From NCBI GenBank assembly GCA_025454795.1, contig JALONT010000006.1, positions 40,322 to 104,321 of the forward strand: DNA of 64,000 bases, written 5' to 3'. Every line of letters starts with the position of its first letter. Within the stretch, counting starts at the first letter, position 1. The notes beneath the pieces were generated by a model that saw only the letters and a program-made list of their open reading frames with translations, did not search any database and was not told where the DNA came from. The stretch is from Bacteroidales bacterium. Lineage in GTDB: Bacteria > Bacteroidota > Bacteroidia > Bacteroidales > VadinHA17. Positions 1 through 9,354 of the stretch are shown here, piece by piece. The translations under genes and the position numbers were made by a program.

Positions 1-123
1 TCAAAAGCCCTGTTTAACGTTAAGGGAATAGTGAACATTTCTTCCAAACTTTTTACGAAGGTAAAATTAAGAGTATTTTATAATATATTCAACCAGTAAA
101 AACTTTAAGAAAAAATATTGATC

Positions 124-1965
124 ATGAAGTTAAGTATTCTTAAAATTAATTTAATATTTATATTTGTAAGTATCTGTATATCAGGATTTACACAAAACAA
201 TCCGGATAACTCCCAATTGCCTGCACCAGTAATGGACTCACTGAGAAAAGCCGGTGTGATACTTAACGCACAACCCACAAAAACAGAAATTTCTCTTTCA
301 GAAGAACAGTCAATCCGGTTTCTTCAACAGAGAATTCAGCCTCATTTCTGGAAAAATACCCGTGATCCGTTAAGAATTGCTCTCGAACAACTGGTATTTG
401 AGGCTTCCCATTTACCTTATGATTCGTCAGAGATCTATTTAAAGAAATATCCGTTTGATTCACTCAGAGTCTCCTGGGATAAGTTCTATATCTGGGAGCC
501 TTTCAGGATCAAAATTCCGGTAAAATCTGCTTCAGCATCTGACATGCAGGCAGATAATCTCCCCGTCGCTGATACCAGTCTTGTCGCTCAGCATCCTGAT
601 TCAGTAAATGTCGCTGATCTGCCTCAGGCAGTTAAGCTGATAAGGCCTGAACGGGTTCTTGTAATGAAAGACACTTCAATTCTTGTGGTTATAGATACAC
701 TGCATGAAGTACGCTCCGATTATAAAGAATTTCCTTTCACCTCGTATAACTATCCCTATCAGGGCGATTCAATTTTCGTAGCCGTAAGATCACTTATGAA
801 TTTTCTGGAGGCAAGAGATTCCAGTATTGTTAACCTGACCGGAATAGGAGCTGGGCTAACTCCCATCTGGCTTAATTCAAAATCGGATCAGATGCAAAGA
901 TACTGGCTGAAGAATGATATAAATGATTCTGTTACATTATGGATCGGAGCCACCTCAAGAAATACCCTCGGTTTGTATCTTGAAAAGGGTGTAAATTTCA
1001 GGAGACCTGACAGACAGATCAATATTACTGAAGCAAAGATTGATATTGAGAAGGTTGATAAATCCAAATTGCTTGCTGTAAAAAAAATAATTATTAAACC
1101 CCAATATTGGATATACCGAACCGAAGCATCGTTTGCCCTTAACCAGGCCTCACTGACAAACTGGGTCAAGGGTGGGGAGAACAGTATTTCAATCTCGTCC
1201 GACATAACCGGATATGCAGATTATAACAATAAACCATTAAAGATCACCTCAAACAATTTTGCCAGGCTTAAATTTGGATTGATCAAATCAGGCGAAAACA
1301 ATGTCAGAAAGAATCTCGACCTCCTTGAGACAAACTCAAAACTGAATCATAAAGCATTTGGTAAGTTTGACTTTAGTGCAATTTTATTATTTAAAAGCCA
1401 GATCGCTAAAGGATTCGACTATACTAAGTACAAAAAAAATGGGCAGGAGAGGGATACAGCCATACTTGTTTCAAGGCTTATGAACCCTGCCATAATTACG
1501 GCTGGTTTAGGTCTTGATTATAAGCCGAATAAGAATACTTCAATTAACATTTCACCATTTTCATACAAGGGCACTTTTGTATACGATACAGCACATATCG
1601 ATCAGACCAAGTATGGAGTCGCTGCCGACAGACGTTCGAAGCACGAACCCGGTGCAAGTTTTATGATCTCTCATATTTATAAACCTACCAAGAATATTTC
1701 TGTTACCAACAGGCTCCAGCTTTTCACCAATTACATAAACAATCCTCTTAATATCGATATCGACTGGGAGATGATCCTGACAGCCAACATAAACTGGTTC
1801 ACAGATGTCAGATTCAACACTCATTTTATTTTTGATGATGATACAAAGACGCTTGATTTCGACCGGCACAAGGAGCCGGTATTGGATTCCTCCGGGAAAC
1901 AGAAGAAGAATGCAAGGGTTCAGTTTAAGGAATTGCTTGGATTTTCCTTTGTCTTCAGATTTTAA
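124..1965 (+). CDS. DUF3078 outer-membrane family protein
   Basis: Secreted protein of about 613 residues with an N-terminal signal peptide ending near SGFTQ. The C-terminal half (from about residue 325) carries the DUF3078 hallmark 'NQASLTNWVKGGENS' and then alternating amphipathic strands ending in FVFRF, a typical aromatic end for an outer-membrane beta-barrel. Residues 25-320 form a Bacteroidota-type N-terminal extension without a recognised catalytic motif. An in-frame TTG lies two codons upstream, but ATG at 124 is preferred because the hydrophobic signal follows it directly. The next gene is convergent, 43 bp away. The molecular function of DUF3078 proteins is not known; an outer-membrane location is inferred. 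Confidence 0.8.
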   Translation: MKLSILKINLIFIFVSICISGFTQNNPDNSQLPAPVMDSLRKAGVILNAQPTKTEISLSEEQSIRFLQQRIQPHFWKNTRDPLRIALEQLVFEASHLPYDSSEIYLKKYPFDSLRVSWDKFYIWEPFRIKIPVKSASASDMQADNLPVADTSLVAQHPDSVNVADLPQAVKLIRPERVLVMKDTSILVVIDTLHEVRSDYKEFPFTSYNYPYQGDSIFVAVRSLMNFLEARDSSIVNLTGIGAGLTPIWLNSKSDQMQRYWLKNDINDSVTLWIGATSRNTLGLYLEKGVNFRRPDRQINITEAKIDIEKVDKSKLLAVKKIIIKPQYWIYRTEASFALNQASLTNWVKGGENSISISSDITGYADYNNKPLKITSNNFARLKFGLIKSGENNVRKNLDLLETNSKLNHKAFGKFDFSAILLFKSQIAKGFDYTKYKKNGQERDTAILVSRLMNPAIITAGLGLDYKPNKNTSINISPFSYKGTFVYDTAHIDQTKYGVAADRRSKHEPGASFMISHIYKPTKNISVTNRLQLFTNYINNPLNIDIDWEMILTANINWFTDVRFNTHFIFDDDTKTLDFDRHKEPVLDSSGKQKKNARVQFKELLGFSFVFRF

Positions 1966-2008
1966 TTCAATGTCGTATCTCTGAATGTATGTCGCAAAAC
2001 AGAAGCGA

Positions 2009-3130
2009 TCAGAGTGTCTTCTGGTATATTCTGTATTTTTTAACTACCCGGCCACCAACCCGCTCATATTCGCCTCTCATCTTGGTGTTATTTTCAAGGA
2101 CGAGATGACTGTCGATAACTTCCATATTGTGTTTAATTCCCGACTGGAGAATTTTGACGCCCATCAGTACATCAATTCCTTTACCACGAAATTCTTTCTT
2201 AACGCCGCCAAGCATCATCAGCAATTTTTTTGACCGTTTTGATTCATTCAGAATCTTGAAGATCCCGAATGGAAGCAATTTGCCGTTACAGGCTTTGATC
2301 CCGGGACTTACATCAGGCATTCCTATGGCAAATCCTACTATTTTTCCTCCGGCTTCGACAATCTTGATGAATTTCGGGTCAAGGATTGGTAAATATCTTG
2401 ATGCAAAATCCGATTTCTCTTTATCATTGAGGGGAACAAATCCATAGATTTCATTAAATGTGTCATTCATGAGCTCGAGAACCGGAATGATGTATGGCTT
2501 GAGCTCCTTTTTTGAATTGAACTCAATGATTTTGTAACCTTCTGTTTTCTCAACTCTCTCGAGGACCCTTTCGTATATGTGAGGGAATTCCTTAGGCATG
2601 TTTGCCAGGTAATTTACGAGATCAATTTTCTTTTCATATCCCTCATTTTCGATCAGGTTATTCATGTACGGGGAATTGTTGGCACTTGTCATGAACAGAG
2701 GGTACTCAAAGCCTTCGGTCTGAAATCCCTGGGGATCTTTATCGGAAAAGCCCAGCGGTCCGACAAGTTTACTCATACCGTTTTCCCTTGACCAGTCTTC
2801 AACCCTTTTTATCAGGGCATGAAAAACCTCCTGATCGTTGTAGCACTCCATGAAACAAAAGCGGCCGTGCTGTTCATTATTAATCGTGTTGTATCTCTTG
2901 TTGATGATCCCCATGATTCTTCCCACTGGCTTTTTGTCCTTATATGCCAGTAGAATCAGTGCATCAGCATATTTGAATGATTTATTCTTCTTCCTGTTAT
3001 ATAACTCCCATTCATCCATATAAATAGGAGGAAGCCAGTCAGGTTCGTTCCTGTGTACTTTTTCAGGAAGAAAAATGAACTGGCGAAGTTGTTTCCGTGT
3101 AATTACCTCTTTTAGAATAATTTCTCCCAT
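2009..3130 (-). CDS. GNAT-like acyltransferase family protein (Bacteroidota conserved)
   Basis: About 373 residues if translation starts at the ATG at 3130. An upstream in-frame TTG at 3154 would add eight residues (MLLPKKPD), which looks less natural. The pattern is that of a two-lobe acyltransferase: an N-terminal part with 'VGRIMGIINKRYN', a segment 'GPLGFSDKDPQGF', and a C-terminal part with 'EAGGKIVGFAIGMPD' followed by 'KEFRGKGIDVLMG', which resembles the acyl-CoA phosphate-binding loop (R/Q-x-x-G-x-G/A) of GNAT enzymes. No signal peptide or membrane segment is visible. It lies 74 bp downstream of the prenyltransferase gene on the same strand and may be part of that transcript. The substrate cannot be deduced. 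Confidence 0.65.
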   Translation of the reverse strand: MGEIILKEVITRKQLRQFIFLPEKVHRNEPDWLPPIYMDEWELYNRKKNKSFKYADALILLAYKDKKPVGRIMGIINKRYNTINNEQHGRFCFMECYNDQEVFHALIKRVEDWSRENGMSKLVGPLGFSDKDPQGFQTEGFEYPLFMTSANNSPYMNNLIENEGYEKKIDLVNYLANMPKEFPHIYERVLERVEKTEGYKIIEFNSKKELKPYIIPVLELMNDTFNEIYGFVPLNDKEKSDFASRYLPILDPKFIKIVEAGGKIVGFAIGMPDVSPGIKACNGKLLPFGIFKILNESKRSKKLLMMLGGVKKEFRGKGIDVLMGVKILQSGIKHNMEVIDSHLVLENNTKMRGEYERVGGRVVKKYRIYQKTL

Positions 3131-3204
3131 GTCAGGTTTTTTAGGTAGCAGCAAGTAACAAAAAAATATATAATGATGGTTAGTTTATAACAAATTTTTA
3201 CTTA

Positions 3205-4083
3205 TCAGCGGTTTCTCATGAAAAGGTCCAGGATTACAAAAAGAGCAAATATGATACTTGCAATGCCGTTGGTTGTTCCAAATGCAAGGGTTACTCTGCT
3301 GAGGTCATCGTGTTTGACAATCAGGTGCTGATATATTAATAATGAAGTAAATGAAGCCACTCCGGTCCAGAATAACAGACCGCTGTCATCAACAAAACCT
3401 GCTGCAAGAACTGAAATAAAAGTGACCATGTGGACAAGGACAGAAATCGTGAGCGCTCTCTTCCGGCCTGCTGCAGAAGGAAGTGAGTGGAGCTGATTCG
3501 TTCTGTCGAAGTCATCATCCTGGAGAGCGTAAATTATATCGAAGCCGCTGACCCAGGTAATAACAATTAGTGAATAGATTAGCGGAAGCAAAGCAAAAGT
3601 ACCGGTAACGGAAATATATGCGCCTATAGGAGCCAGGCTCAATCCAAGTCCAAGGATATAATGACAGAGTGCGGTAATTCTTTTTGTAAGGCTGTAGCCG
3701 AGAATGATCAGGAGGGCTACCGGTGAAAGGAACAGGGTAAGCCTGTTGATAAATCCGGTTGTAATAATAAAAAGTACTGAATTAATTATTACAAAAATGA
3801 CTGCTGCTCTGGTGCTTATTTTACCGGAAGGCATTTCCCGGGTTCTGGTACGTGGATTGAGAGCGTCAAACCTGTTGTCGGCCAGTCTGTTGAAGCCCAT
3901 GGCTGCATTACGGGCAAAGATCATACACAGGATGATAAGCAGCAGCAGTTTAAGACTGAAAGAGTGCTCATCTTCTGAAACTGCAAGCGAAAAGCCTATG
4001 AGTGCAAAAGGCATTGCAAATACAGTATGACTGAATCTGACAAGCGAAAAGTAATTCTTTACAGTTTTTAACAGGGTACTCAT
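3205..4083 (-). CDS. UbiA-family prenyltransferase (possibly MqnP-like)
   Basis: A 292-residue integral membrane protein with about eight to nine hydrophobic segments. It carries the two aspartate-rich Mg-diphosphate motifs of the UbiA superfamily: 'NRLADNRFD' (about residues 65-73) and 'YALQDDDFDRTNQ' (about 185-197). The family transfers a polyprenyl chain to an aromatic acceptor in quinone synthesis. The stretch around 'DALNPRTRTREMPSG' resembles the 'ubiA_other' subgroup that goes with the futalosine menaquinone route, so MqnP is a reasonable but unproved identity. Its ATG overlaps the stop of the macrodomain gene (ATGA), so translation is probably coupled. Confidence 0.85.
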   Translation of the reverse strand: MSTLLKTVKNYFSLVRFSHTVFAMPFALIGFSLAVSEDEHSFSLKLLLLIILCMIFARNAAMGFNRLADNRFDALNPRTRTREMPSGKISTRAAVIFVIINSVLFIITTGFINRLTLFLSPVALLIILGYSLTKRITALCHYILGLGLSLAPIGAYISVTGTFALLPLIYSLIVITWVSGFDIIYALQDDDFDRTNQLHSLPSAAGRKRALTISVLVHMVTFISVLAAGFVDDSGLLFWTGVASFTSLLIYQHLIVKHDDLSRVTLAFGTTNGIASIIFALFVILDLFMRNR

Positions 4084-4592
4084 TGATCAAGAAGCTTACG
4101 GTATGTTTCGTAGTTGTCATCATCGTAGGCAACGAAGATTACTTTTTCCGGCAAGGAATGTCTGTTTATAAATCTTTTTGTTTCATTTATCGCAATCAAT
4201 GCTGCAAGGTCCTTAGGGAATCCATAAACACCTGTTGAAATACCGGGGAAAGCTATTGTCTTTATTTTGTTCTCTTTAGCCAGCTTAAGACTTGACTGAT
4301 AGCATGATGCAAGCGACCCGGGTTCATCGCGATAACCACCATACCACATTGGTCCGACAGTATGAATAATGTGTCTGGCTTTGAGTTTGTAACCTTTTGT
4401 GATTTTTGCTTCACCGGTAATGCATCCCTTTAAGGACTCGCATTCTTTGTAAAGATCAGGACCGGCTGCTTTGTGTATTGCTCCGTCAACACCGCCGCCC
4501 CCCAGAAGTGAGTTATTTGCTGCATTAACAACGGCATCAACATCAAGTCTTGTAATGTCGCCCTTTATCAGTTCAATCCTCTTATTTTTCAT
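4080..4592 (-). CDS. Macrodomain protein (O-acetyl-ADP-ribose deacetylase type)
   Basis: A compact 170-residue single macrodomain. Visible family motifs are 'GDITRLDVDAVVNAANNSL' near the N-terminus, 'GGGGVDGAIHKAAG' (ADP-ribose distal-ribose loop), 'IHTVGP' and 'FPGISTGVYGFP' (diphosphate loop). This matches the MacroD/YmdB class that hydrolyses O-acetyl-ADP-ribose and mono-ADP-ribosyl esters. A GTG lies one codon upstream, but the ATG at 4592 overlaps the pheT stop by one base (TGATG), which fits coupled translation. It sits between pheT and a prenyltransferase; there is no obvious metabolic link to either, so a housekeeping ADP-ribose role is most likely. Confidence 0.88.
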   Translation of the reverse strand: MKNKRIELIKGDITRLDVDAVVNAANNSLLGGGGVDGAIHKAAGPDLYKECESLKGCITGEAKITKGYKLKARHIIHTVGPMWYGGYRDEPGSLASCYQSSLKLAKENKIKTIAFPGISTGVYGFPKDLAALIAINETKRFINRHSLPEKVIFVAYDDDNYETYRKLLDQ

Positions 4593-7045
4593 CACCTGAG
4601 CCTGGCATCAAGTTCTTTTGTAAAAGCGCTTATCAGGCTATTCATTGTTTTATCAATACTCTTATCTGTAAGTGTTTTAAGGTCATCCCGCAGAATAAAG
4701 CTGACAGCATAGGATTTCTTATTGTTCCCCAGAGTATCGCTTTCATAGACATCAAATAGCCCGACCTCCTGAAGTATATGTTTTTCTGTCCGGAATGCAA
4801 TATCCCTGATCTGGCTGAATTTCACTCCTTTATCGAGCAGGAGAGCCAGATCCCTTCTTACCCATGGATATTTCGGGAGTTCTTTGTATGAGACTGTATG
4901 GTTGCTGATAATTTTTACCAGGAAATCCCATTCAATATGAGCATAGTAAACATCCTGTGCGATATCGAATTTCTTCAGATATTCCTTTGAGATCCGGCCA
5001 GCCTCAGCAACCAGCTTATTATTAAATGAATATGAAACTGATTCGGCAAAATATTTTCTGTCACTGACACCTGAGGTTAAATCGTCTGTCTTTACCGATA
5101 GTCGCGAAAGAATCATTTCAACCGTTGATTTGATCCTGAAAAAATCTGTCGGGCTGGTTTTGTAATTCCATACCTGTGGACCATCATTCCCTGTAATAAA
5201 AATATCGAGAGCCTTCTTCTCGGTGTAGTCTCCCGGAGAGGGGACTGGTTTTCCGGATTTTTTAAAGAAATAACAGTTCCCGAATTCGTACAGTTTAAGA
5301 TCGGGATTCTGCCTGTTTATATTCCAGGTTACAGAGCTAAGTCCTCCGAATAAAAGGGACTGCCTCATTGCATTCAGGTCGGAACTGATAGGATTGGCCA
5401 GCATTACAAGTTGCTCATTGTCGAAATCTCCGTTCTCATAAAAAGATGCAGGGTTGAGCGAATTGCACATTATTTCTGAGTATCCGTTTGCAGTAAGCAT
5501 ATCGGAGATGATGTTCACGATCTTTTCCCTGTCGGGTTTTTCAGGATAAAAAAGTGTAGAGTTAATGTGATTGCTGATCTCCACATTATTATACCCGTAT
5601 ATTCTCAGGATCTCTTCAATTACATCGGCTTCGCGCTGTACATCAACCCTGTACAAAGGAATTTCGAGGTCCATTTTATCCCCGTTTTCATGCAGAATCT
5701 TTATGTCGATTAATCCCAGAATCTTCTTAATTACCTGTCGGTCTATCTGTTTCCCAATAAGTCTGTCGATATTTTTAAAGCTAACTTCAAAATTTCGCCT
5801 TTTAATTTTTTTAGGGTATACATCAATTATTTCTGAGGATATCTTTCCCCCGGTAATCTCCTTAATAAGCATGATTGCTCTCTTTAGCGCCCAAGTTGTG
5901 ATTTCAGGATCAGCGCCTCGTTCAAACCTGAATGAAGCATCGGTATTCAACCCGTGCCTTTTTGAAGTTTTCCTGATTGATACCGGATTAAAATATGCAC
6001 TCTCCAGAAAAATGTTCTTTGTGGAGAATGTAACTCCTGATTTTATTCCTCCGAATACTCCTGCAATGCACATGCCCTCCTTAGAATTACAGATCATCAG
6101 GTCTTTTGAAGAGAGGTTTCTTTCTGTTCCATCAAGAGTAACAAATTTTGATTTATCGGGCAGGTTTTTTACTATAACCTTTTTCCCGTCGATCATATCT
6201 GCATCGAAAGCATGCAGAGGCTGTCCTATCTCATGCTGGACAAAGTTGGTAATGTCGACAACATTATTGATCGGACTTAGACCTATTGCTCTTAGTTTAT
6301 TTTTAAGCCATTCCGGTGATTCACCTATCGTGACACCGTTTATAGTTATGCCTGTATAACGCGGGCAATCTACACTATTCTCAATGATGACCTCACAGGG
6401 GTTACTGTTATTGTCAGGTTTAAAGCCTGTAACAGAGGGGAGCATCGCTTTTTTTGTTTCTCCTTCATTAATATTCAGATAAGCTGCAAGATCCCTGGCT
6501 ACTCCAAAATGTGAGCCGCTGTCTATCCTGTTGGGTGTAAGGCCGATCTCAAAAACATGATCTTTTACAATACTGAAATACTCCGAAGCAGGTGTTCCCG
6601 GAATAGCATTCTTATCAAGAATCATGATTCCCTCGTGCATTGTTCCCAGACCTAGTTCGTCTTCTGCGCAGATCATTCCTTCTGATAATTCTCCTCTGAT
6701 TTTTGATTTTTTTATTTCGAGGCTTTCATCACCTTTAAACACAATTGTACCAGCTTTTGCAACCGGAACTTTTTGTCCTGCAGCCACATTGGGCGCTCCG
6801 CAAACGATATGAATGGGCTCACCGGACCCAACATTAACAGTGGTAACCGATAATTTATCAGCATCGGGGTGTTTTTTGCATGTAAGAACTTCACCTATCA
6901 CAACTCCTTTCAATCCACCTTTTACGGATTCCCATTCTTCTATTGCCTCAATCTCAAGACCAATCCCTGTAAGTATTTTTGCAATCGTTTCCGGGTCCTT
7001 ATCAATATTTAAATAATCCTTGAGCCAGTTGTATGAGATCTTCAT
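4592..7045 (-). CDS. pheT: Phenylalanine--tRNA ligase beta subunit
   Basis: Cytoplasmic 817-residue subunit of the alpha2-beta2 enzyme that charges tRNA-Phe. The start MKISYNWLKDYL is typical. Domains in order: EMAP/OB tRNA-binding domain (about 40-155, 'HPDADKLSVTTVNVG'), B3/B4 editing domain (about 210-390, 'GITINGVTIGESPEWL', 'VDITNFV'), B5 domain (about 405-480), the catalytic-like core (about 490-680), and a C-terminal ferredoxin-fold anticodon-binding domain ('YPWVRRDLALLLDKGVKF'). The length is normal for Bacteroidota. The alpha subunit gene is not in the window. It is the first gene of a coupled set with the macrodomain and prenyltransferase genes. Confidence 0.97.
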   Translation of the reverse strand: MKISYNWLKDYLNIDKDPETIAKILTGIGLEIEAIEEWESVKGGLKGVVIGEVLTCKKHPDADKLSVTTVNVGSGEPIHIVCGAPNVAAGQKVPVAKAGTIVFKGDESLEIKKSKIRGELSEGMICAEDELGLGTMHEGIMILDKNAIPGTPASEYFSIVKDHVFEIGLTPNRIDSGSHFGVARDLAAYLNINEGETKKAMLPSVTGFKPDNNSNPCEVIIENSVDCPRYTGITINGVTIGESPEWLKNKLRAIGLSPINNVVDITNFVQHEIGQPLHAFDADMIDGKKVIVKNLPDKSKFVTLDGTERNLSSKDLMICNSKEGMCIAGVFGGIKSGVTFSTKNIFLESAYFNPVSIRKTSKRHGLNTDASFRFERGADPEITTWALKRAIMLIKEITGGKISSEIIDVYPKKIKRRNFEVSFKNIDRLIGKQIDRQVIKKILGLIDIKILHENGDKMDLEIPLYRVDVQREADVIEEILRIYGYNNVEISNHINSTLFYPEKPDREKIVNIISDMLTANGYSEIMCNSLNPASFYENGDFDNEQLVMLANPISSDLNAMRQSLLFGGLSSVTWNINRQNPDLKLYEFGNCYFFKKSGKPVPSPGDYTEKKALDIFITGNDGPQVWNYKTSPTDFFRIKSTVEMILSRLSVKTDDLTSGVSDRKYFAESVSYSFNNKLVAEAGRISKEYLKKFDIAQDVYYAHIEWDFLVKIISNHTVSYKELPKYPWVRRDLALLLDKGVKFSQIRDIAFRTEKHILQEVGLFDVYESDTLGNNKKSYAVSFILRDDLKTLTDKSIDKTMNSLISAFTKELDARLR

Positions 7046-7102
7046 TTTTTCAAATAATATTAACAGAAGGCAAAAGTAAGAATTTTAAGAGAGGTAATTA
7101 TC

Positions 7103-7110
7103 TATCTTTG
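7103..7110 (+). promoter_or_regulatory. Candidate -7 box upstream of surE
   Basis: TATCTTTG matches the Bacteroidota -7 consensus TAnnTTTG and lies 18 bp before the surE ATG, in the divergent gap between pheT and surE. No clear TTTG -33 element is seen at the expected distance. Confidence 0.45.
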
Positions 7111-7128
7111 TAAACAAACTTATAATTA

Positions 7129-7920
7129 ATGGTTGTTGAAAAAAGTGATAAGCTGATTCTTCTGACTAACGATGATGGTTTGTATGCCGCCGGTCTGAAG
7201 ACTCTTTTTGAGGTGATGGAAGAATTCGGAAAGGTCGTACTTATCTCGACCGCAGAAAGTATGTCGGGGATGTCTCAGGCTCTTACAGTTAAAACACCTC
7301 TTCGTGTTAAGCTTCTTGAAGAGAACGAAAAACACAGGATTTATCAATGCAACGGAACTCCCACCGACAGCGTTAAACTTGCTGTAAATCAATTGCTTGA
7401 AAGGATACCTGATTTCGTGGTTGCGGGTATTAACCATGGAGCCAATGCCTCTGTGAGTGTTTTATACTCCGGTACAATGGCTGCAACCCTTGAAGGGTGC
7501 CTTTACGGTATCAGTTCAGTGGGATTTTCTCTTAACAACTTTTCCCCGACAGCCGATTTTTCAGTCTGCAAAAAGTATATAAGGATTGTAATGAAAAATC
7601 TGACTGATGAACCTTTTCCTCCGGGGATATGTCTGAATGTCAATATCCCCGCTGTTCCGGTGGAAGAGATTAAAGGTATCAGGATCTGCCGGCAATCGAA
7701 AGGTAACTGGAAAGAGGAGTTTGAGAAGAGAAAGGACCCGATGGGCAAAAATTACTACTGGCTTACAGGCTTCTTCCAGAATCATGAACCGGAGTCTGAA
7801 GATACAGATGAATGGGCTCTCACAAATAATTATGTTTCCCTTGTCCCGGTAACGGTCGATATGACCGCACACTGGTATCTTGATAAACTAAAGAAAAGAT
7901 TTGAAAATGACACTGCCTGA
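7129..7920 (+). CDS. surE: 5'/3'-nucleotidase SurE
   Basis: A 263-residue metal-dependent phosphatase of the SurE family, which removes phosphate from nucleoside monophosphates. Conserved elements: 'LLTNDDGLYAAGL' (the paired Asp metal ligands near residues 14-15), the serine loop 'ESMSGMSQALT', 'NGTPTDSVKLA', and the 'GINHGANASVSVLYSGTM' active-site segment. The length is in the family's normal range. It opens a three-gene plus-strand run in which each downstream start overlaps the upstream stop (surE / small membrane protein / lpxB), so the three are probably co-translated. Confidence 0.95.
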   Translation: MVVEKSDKLILLTNDDGLYAAGLKTLFEVMEEFGKVVLISTAESMSGMSQALTVKTPLRVKLLEENEKHRIYQCNGTPTDSVKLAVNQLLERIPDFVVAGINHGANASVSVLYSGTMAATLEGCLYGISSVGFSLNNFSPTADFSVCKKYIRIVMKNLTDEPFPPGICLNVNIPAVPVEEIKGIRICRQSKGNWKEEFEKRKDPMGKNYYWLTGFFQNHEPESEDTDEWALTNNYVSLVPVTVDMTAHWYLDKLKKRFENDTA

Positions 7921-8206
7921 GAAATATGATAAACTGGCAACCGGGATTATCTCGGGATTCCTGCTTCCGTTTATGATTGCCATTCTGATTTTTCTTTTTT
8001 CAAAAAGTGATCCCAGTCTGAAATCATGGCTTGCCAAAATTTCAGAAGCAAATATTATAACTCATATTATAACTTTATGTGTATTCCCGAATGTAGCCAT
8101 ATTCATGCTGTTCAATCATTTTGATATGCTACGGGCCTCCCGGGGTGTACTTGGTGTGACAATTTTCTGGGCTGTAGTTGTCTTTGGGATTTATTTTTTC
8201 AAATGA
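7907..8206 (+). CDS. Small membrane protein between surE and lpxB
   Basis: About 99 residues with three predicted membrane spans: 'GIISGFLLPFMIAILIFLF', a central 'IITHIITLCVFPNVAIFML', and a C-terminal 'GVTIFWAVVVFGIYFF'. The ATG at 7907 lies inside the surE coding end; a TTG two codons upstream is the alternative. Its own stop overlaps the lpxB ATG (ATGA). I do not recognise the family. Conserved wedging between surE and lpxB would suggest a link to envelope or lipid A synthesis, but that is inference from position only. Confidence 0.75.
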   Translation: MTLPEKYDKLATGIISGFLLPFMIAILIFLFSKSDPSLKSWLAKISEANIITHIITLCVFPNVAIFMLFNHFDMLRASRGVLGVTIFWAVVVFGIYFFK

Positions 8207-9354
8207 AGTATTTTTTAATAGCCGGTGAACAATCAGGTGACCTTCACGGCTCAAACCTGATTAAGGAACTTTTCAATGCTGACAGTAGCGCAGAAATAAC
8301 TTCCTGGGGGGGTGATCTAATGGAAGGCGCAGGAGCCAGACTGCTGATGCATTACAGGAAAACAGCATTCATGGGTTTCGTTGTAGTTCTGAAGAACCTG
8401 AAAACAATAGCAAGGAATCTGAGACTTTGTAAACAGCAGATTTCCGAATATAAACCTGATGTTGTAATCCTGATAGATTATCCGGGATTCAATCTTCGGA
8501 TAGCAGAATATGCCAGAGCTGAAGGATTTAAGGTTTTTTATTATATCTCTCCGAAATTCTGGGCATGGAAAGAAAAAAGGGTTAATAAGATAAAAAAGTA
8601 TGTCGACAGAATGTATATTATTTTCCCGTTTGAGAGAGAATTTTACAGTAAGCATGGCATTAATGTCGAATACAGAGGTAATCCGCTTGTCGATGAGACT
8701 GAAAGGAGGATAGCAATACTCCCTTCAAAGGAAGAGATCAGTAAATCTCTCGGTATAGGTGATAAACCAGTGATAGCGCTGCTTGCAGGAAGCCGCTCTC
8801 ATGAAGTTGAATCGATGTTGCCGGAAATGATCAGGGTAGTTTCAAGCTTCCCTGATTATCAGTTTGTACTTGCCGGTGTCAAAAACCTTCCTGATGAGTT
8901 ATACCTCAGGATAATTGAAAATGAACCGGTAAAACTTGTAACCGATAAAACGTACGAGCTGTTAAGAATTGCTGATGCAGCTCTTGTAGCATCAGGGACT
9001 GCAACTCTTGAAACAGCACTTTTTGATACACCACAAGTTGTTTGTTTTAAAGGAGACTTTTTTTCAATGCTCATCGCCTGGATAGTTGTAAAGGTTAAAT
9101 ATATCTCGCTTGTCAATCTTATAATGAACGAGGAAGTAGTTAAGGAAGTGCTTGGATATCTGGTAAATAAGAAGAATCTGGAAAAAGAACTCAAAGTAAT
9201 ACTTCCAGGCGGGGAGAAGCGTGAAAAAATGCTTGCCGGCTATAAAATCTTAAAGCAGAAGCTGGGTCCGGCAGGGGCCTCGGCGAGGATTGCCGGTGAT
9301 ATGGTCAGGGAACTGAGTGAGGTTACTCATGACAAAAATGAAAAAAATCGATAA
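8203..9354 (+). CDS. lpxB: Lipid-A-disaccharide synthase
   Basis: A 383-residue GT19 glycosyltransferase that joins UDP-2,3-diacylglucosamine and lipid X into the lipid A disaccharide at the inner face of the inner membrane. Signatures: N-terminal 'AGEQSGDLHGSNLI', 'DYPGFNLRIA', 'SPKFWAWKEKRV', and the nucleotide-binding 'LLAGSRSHEVE'. The C-terminal 'ASGTATLETALFDTPQVV' is also typical. Its ATG overlaps the stop of the preceding membrane-protein gene. It shows that the organism makes lipid A, which fits the PagL-like enzyme near 34 kb. Confidence 0.96.
   Translation: MKYFLIAGEQSGDLHGSNLIKELFNADSSAEITSWGGDLMEGAGARLLMHYRKTAFMGFVVVLKNLKTIARNLRLCKQQISEYKPDVVILIDYPGFNLRIAEYARAEGFKVFYYISPKFWAWKEKRVNKIKKYVDRMYIIFPFEREFYSKHGINVEYRGNPLVDETERRIAILPSKEEISKSLGIGDKPVIALLAGSRSHEVESMLPEMIRVVSSFPDYQFVLAGVKNLPDELYLRIIENEPVKLVTDKTYELLRIADAALVASGTATLETALFDTPQVVCFKGDFFSMLIAWIVVKVKYISLVNLIMNEEVVKEVLGYLVNKKNLEKELKVILPGGEKREKMLAGYKILKQKLGPAGASARIAGDMVRELSEVTHDKNEKNR

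Noticed and set aside
5571..6359. A 262-codon open frame on the plus strand
   Set aside because: It lies opposite pheT, whose protein is fully convincing; the translation is Ser/Ile-rich and without motifs, as antisense frames are.
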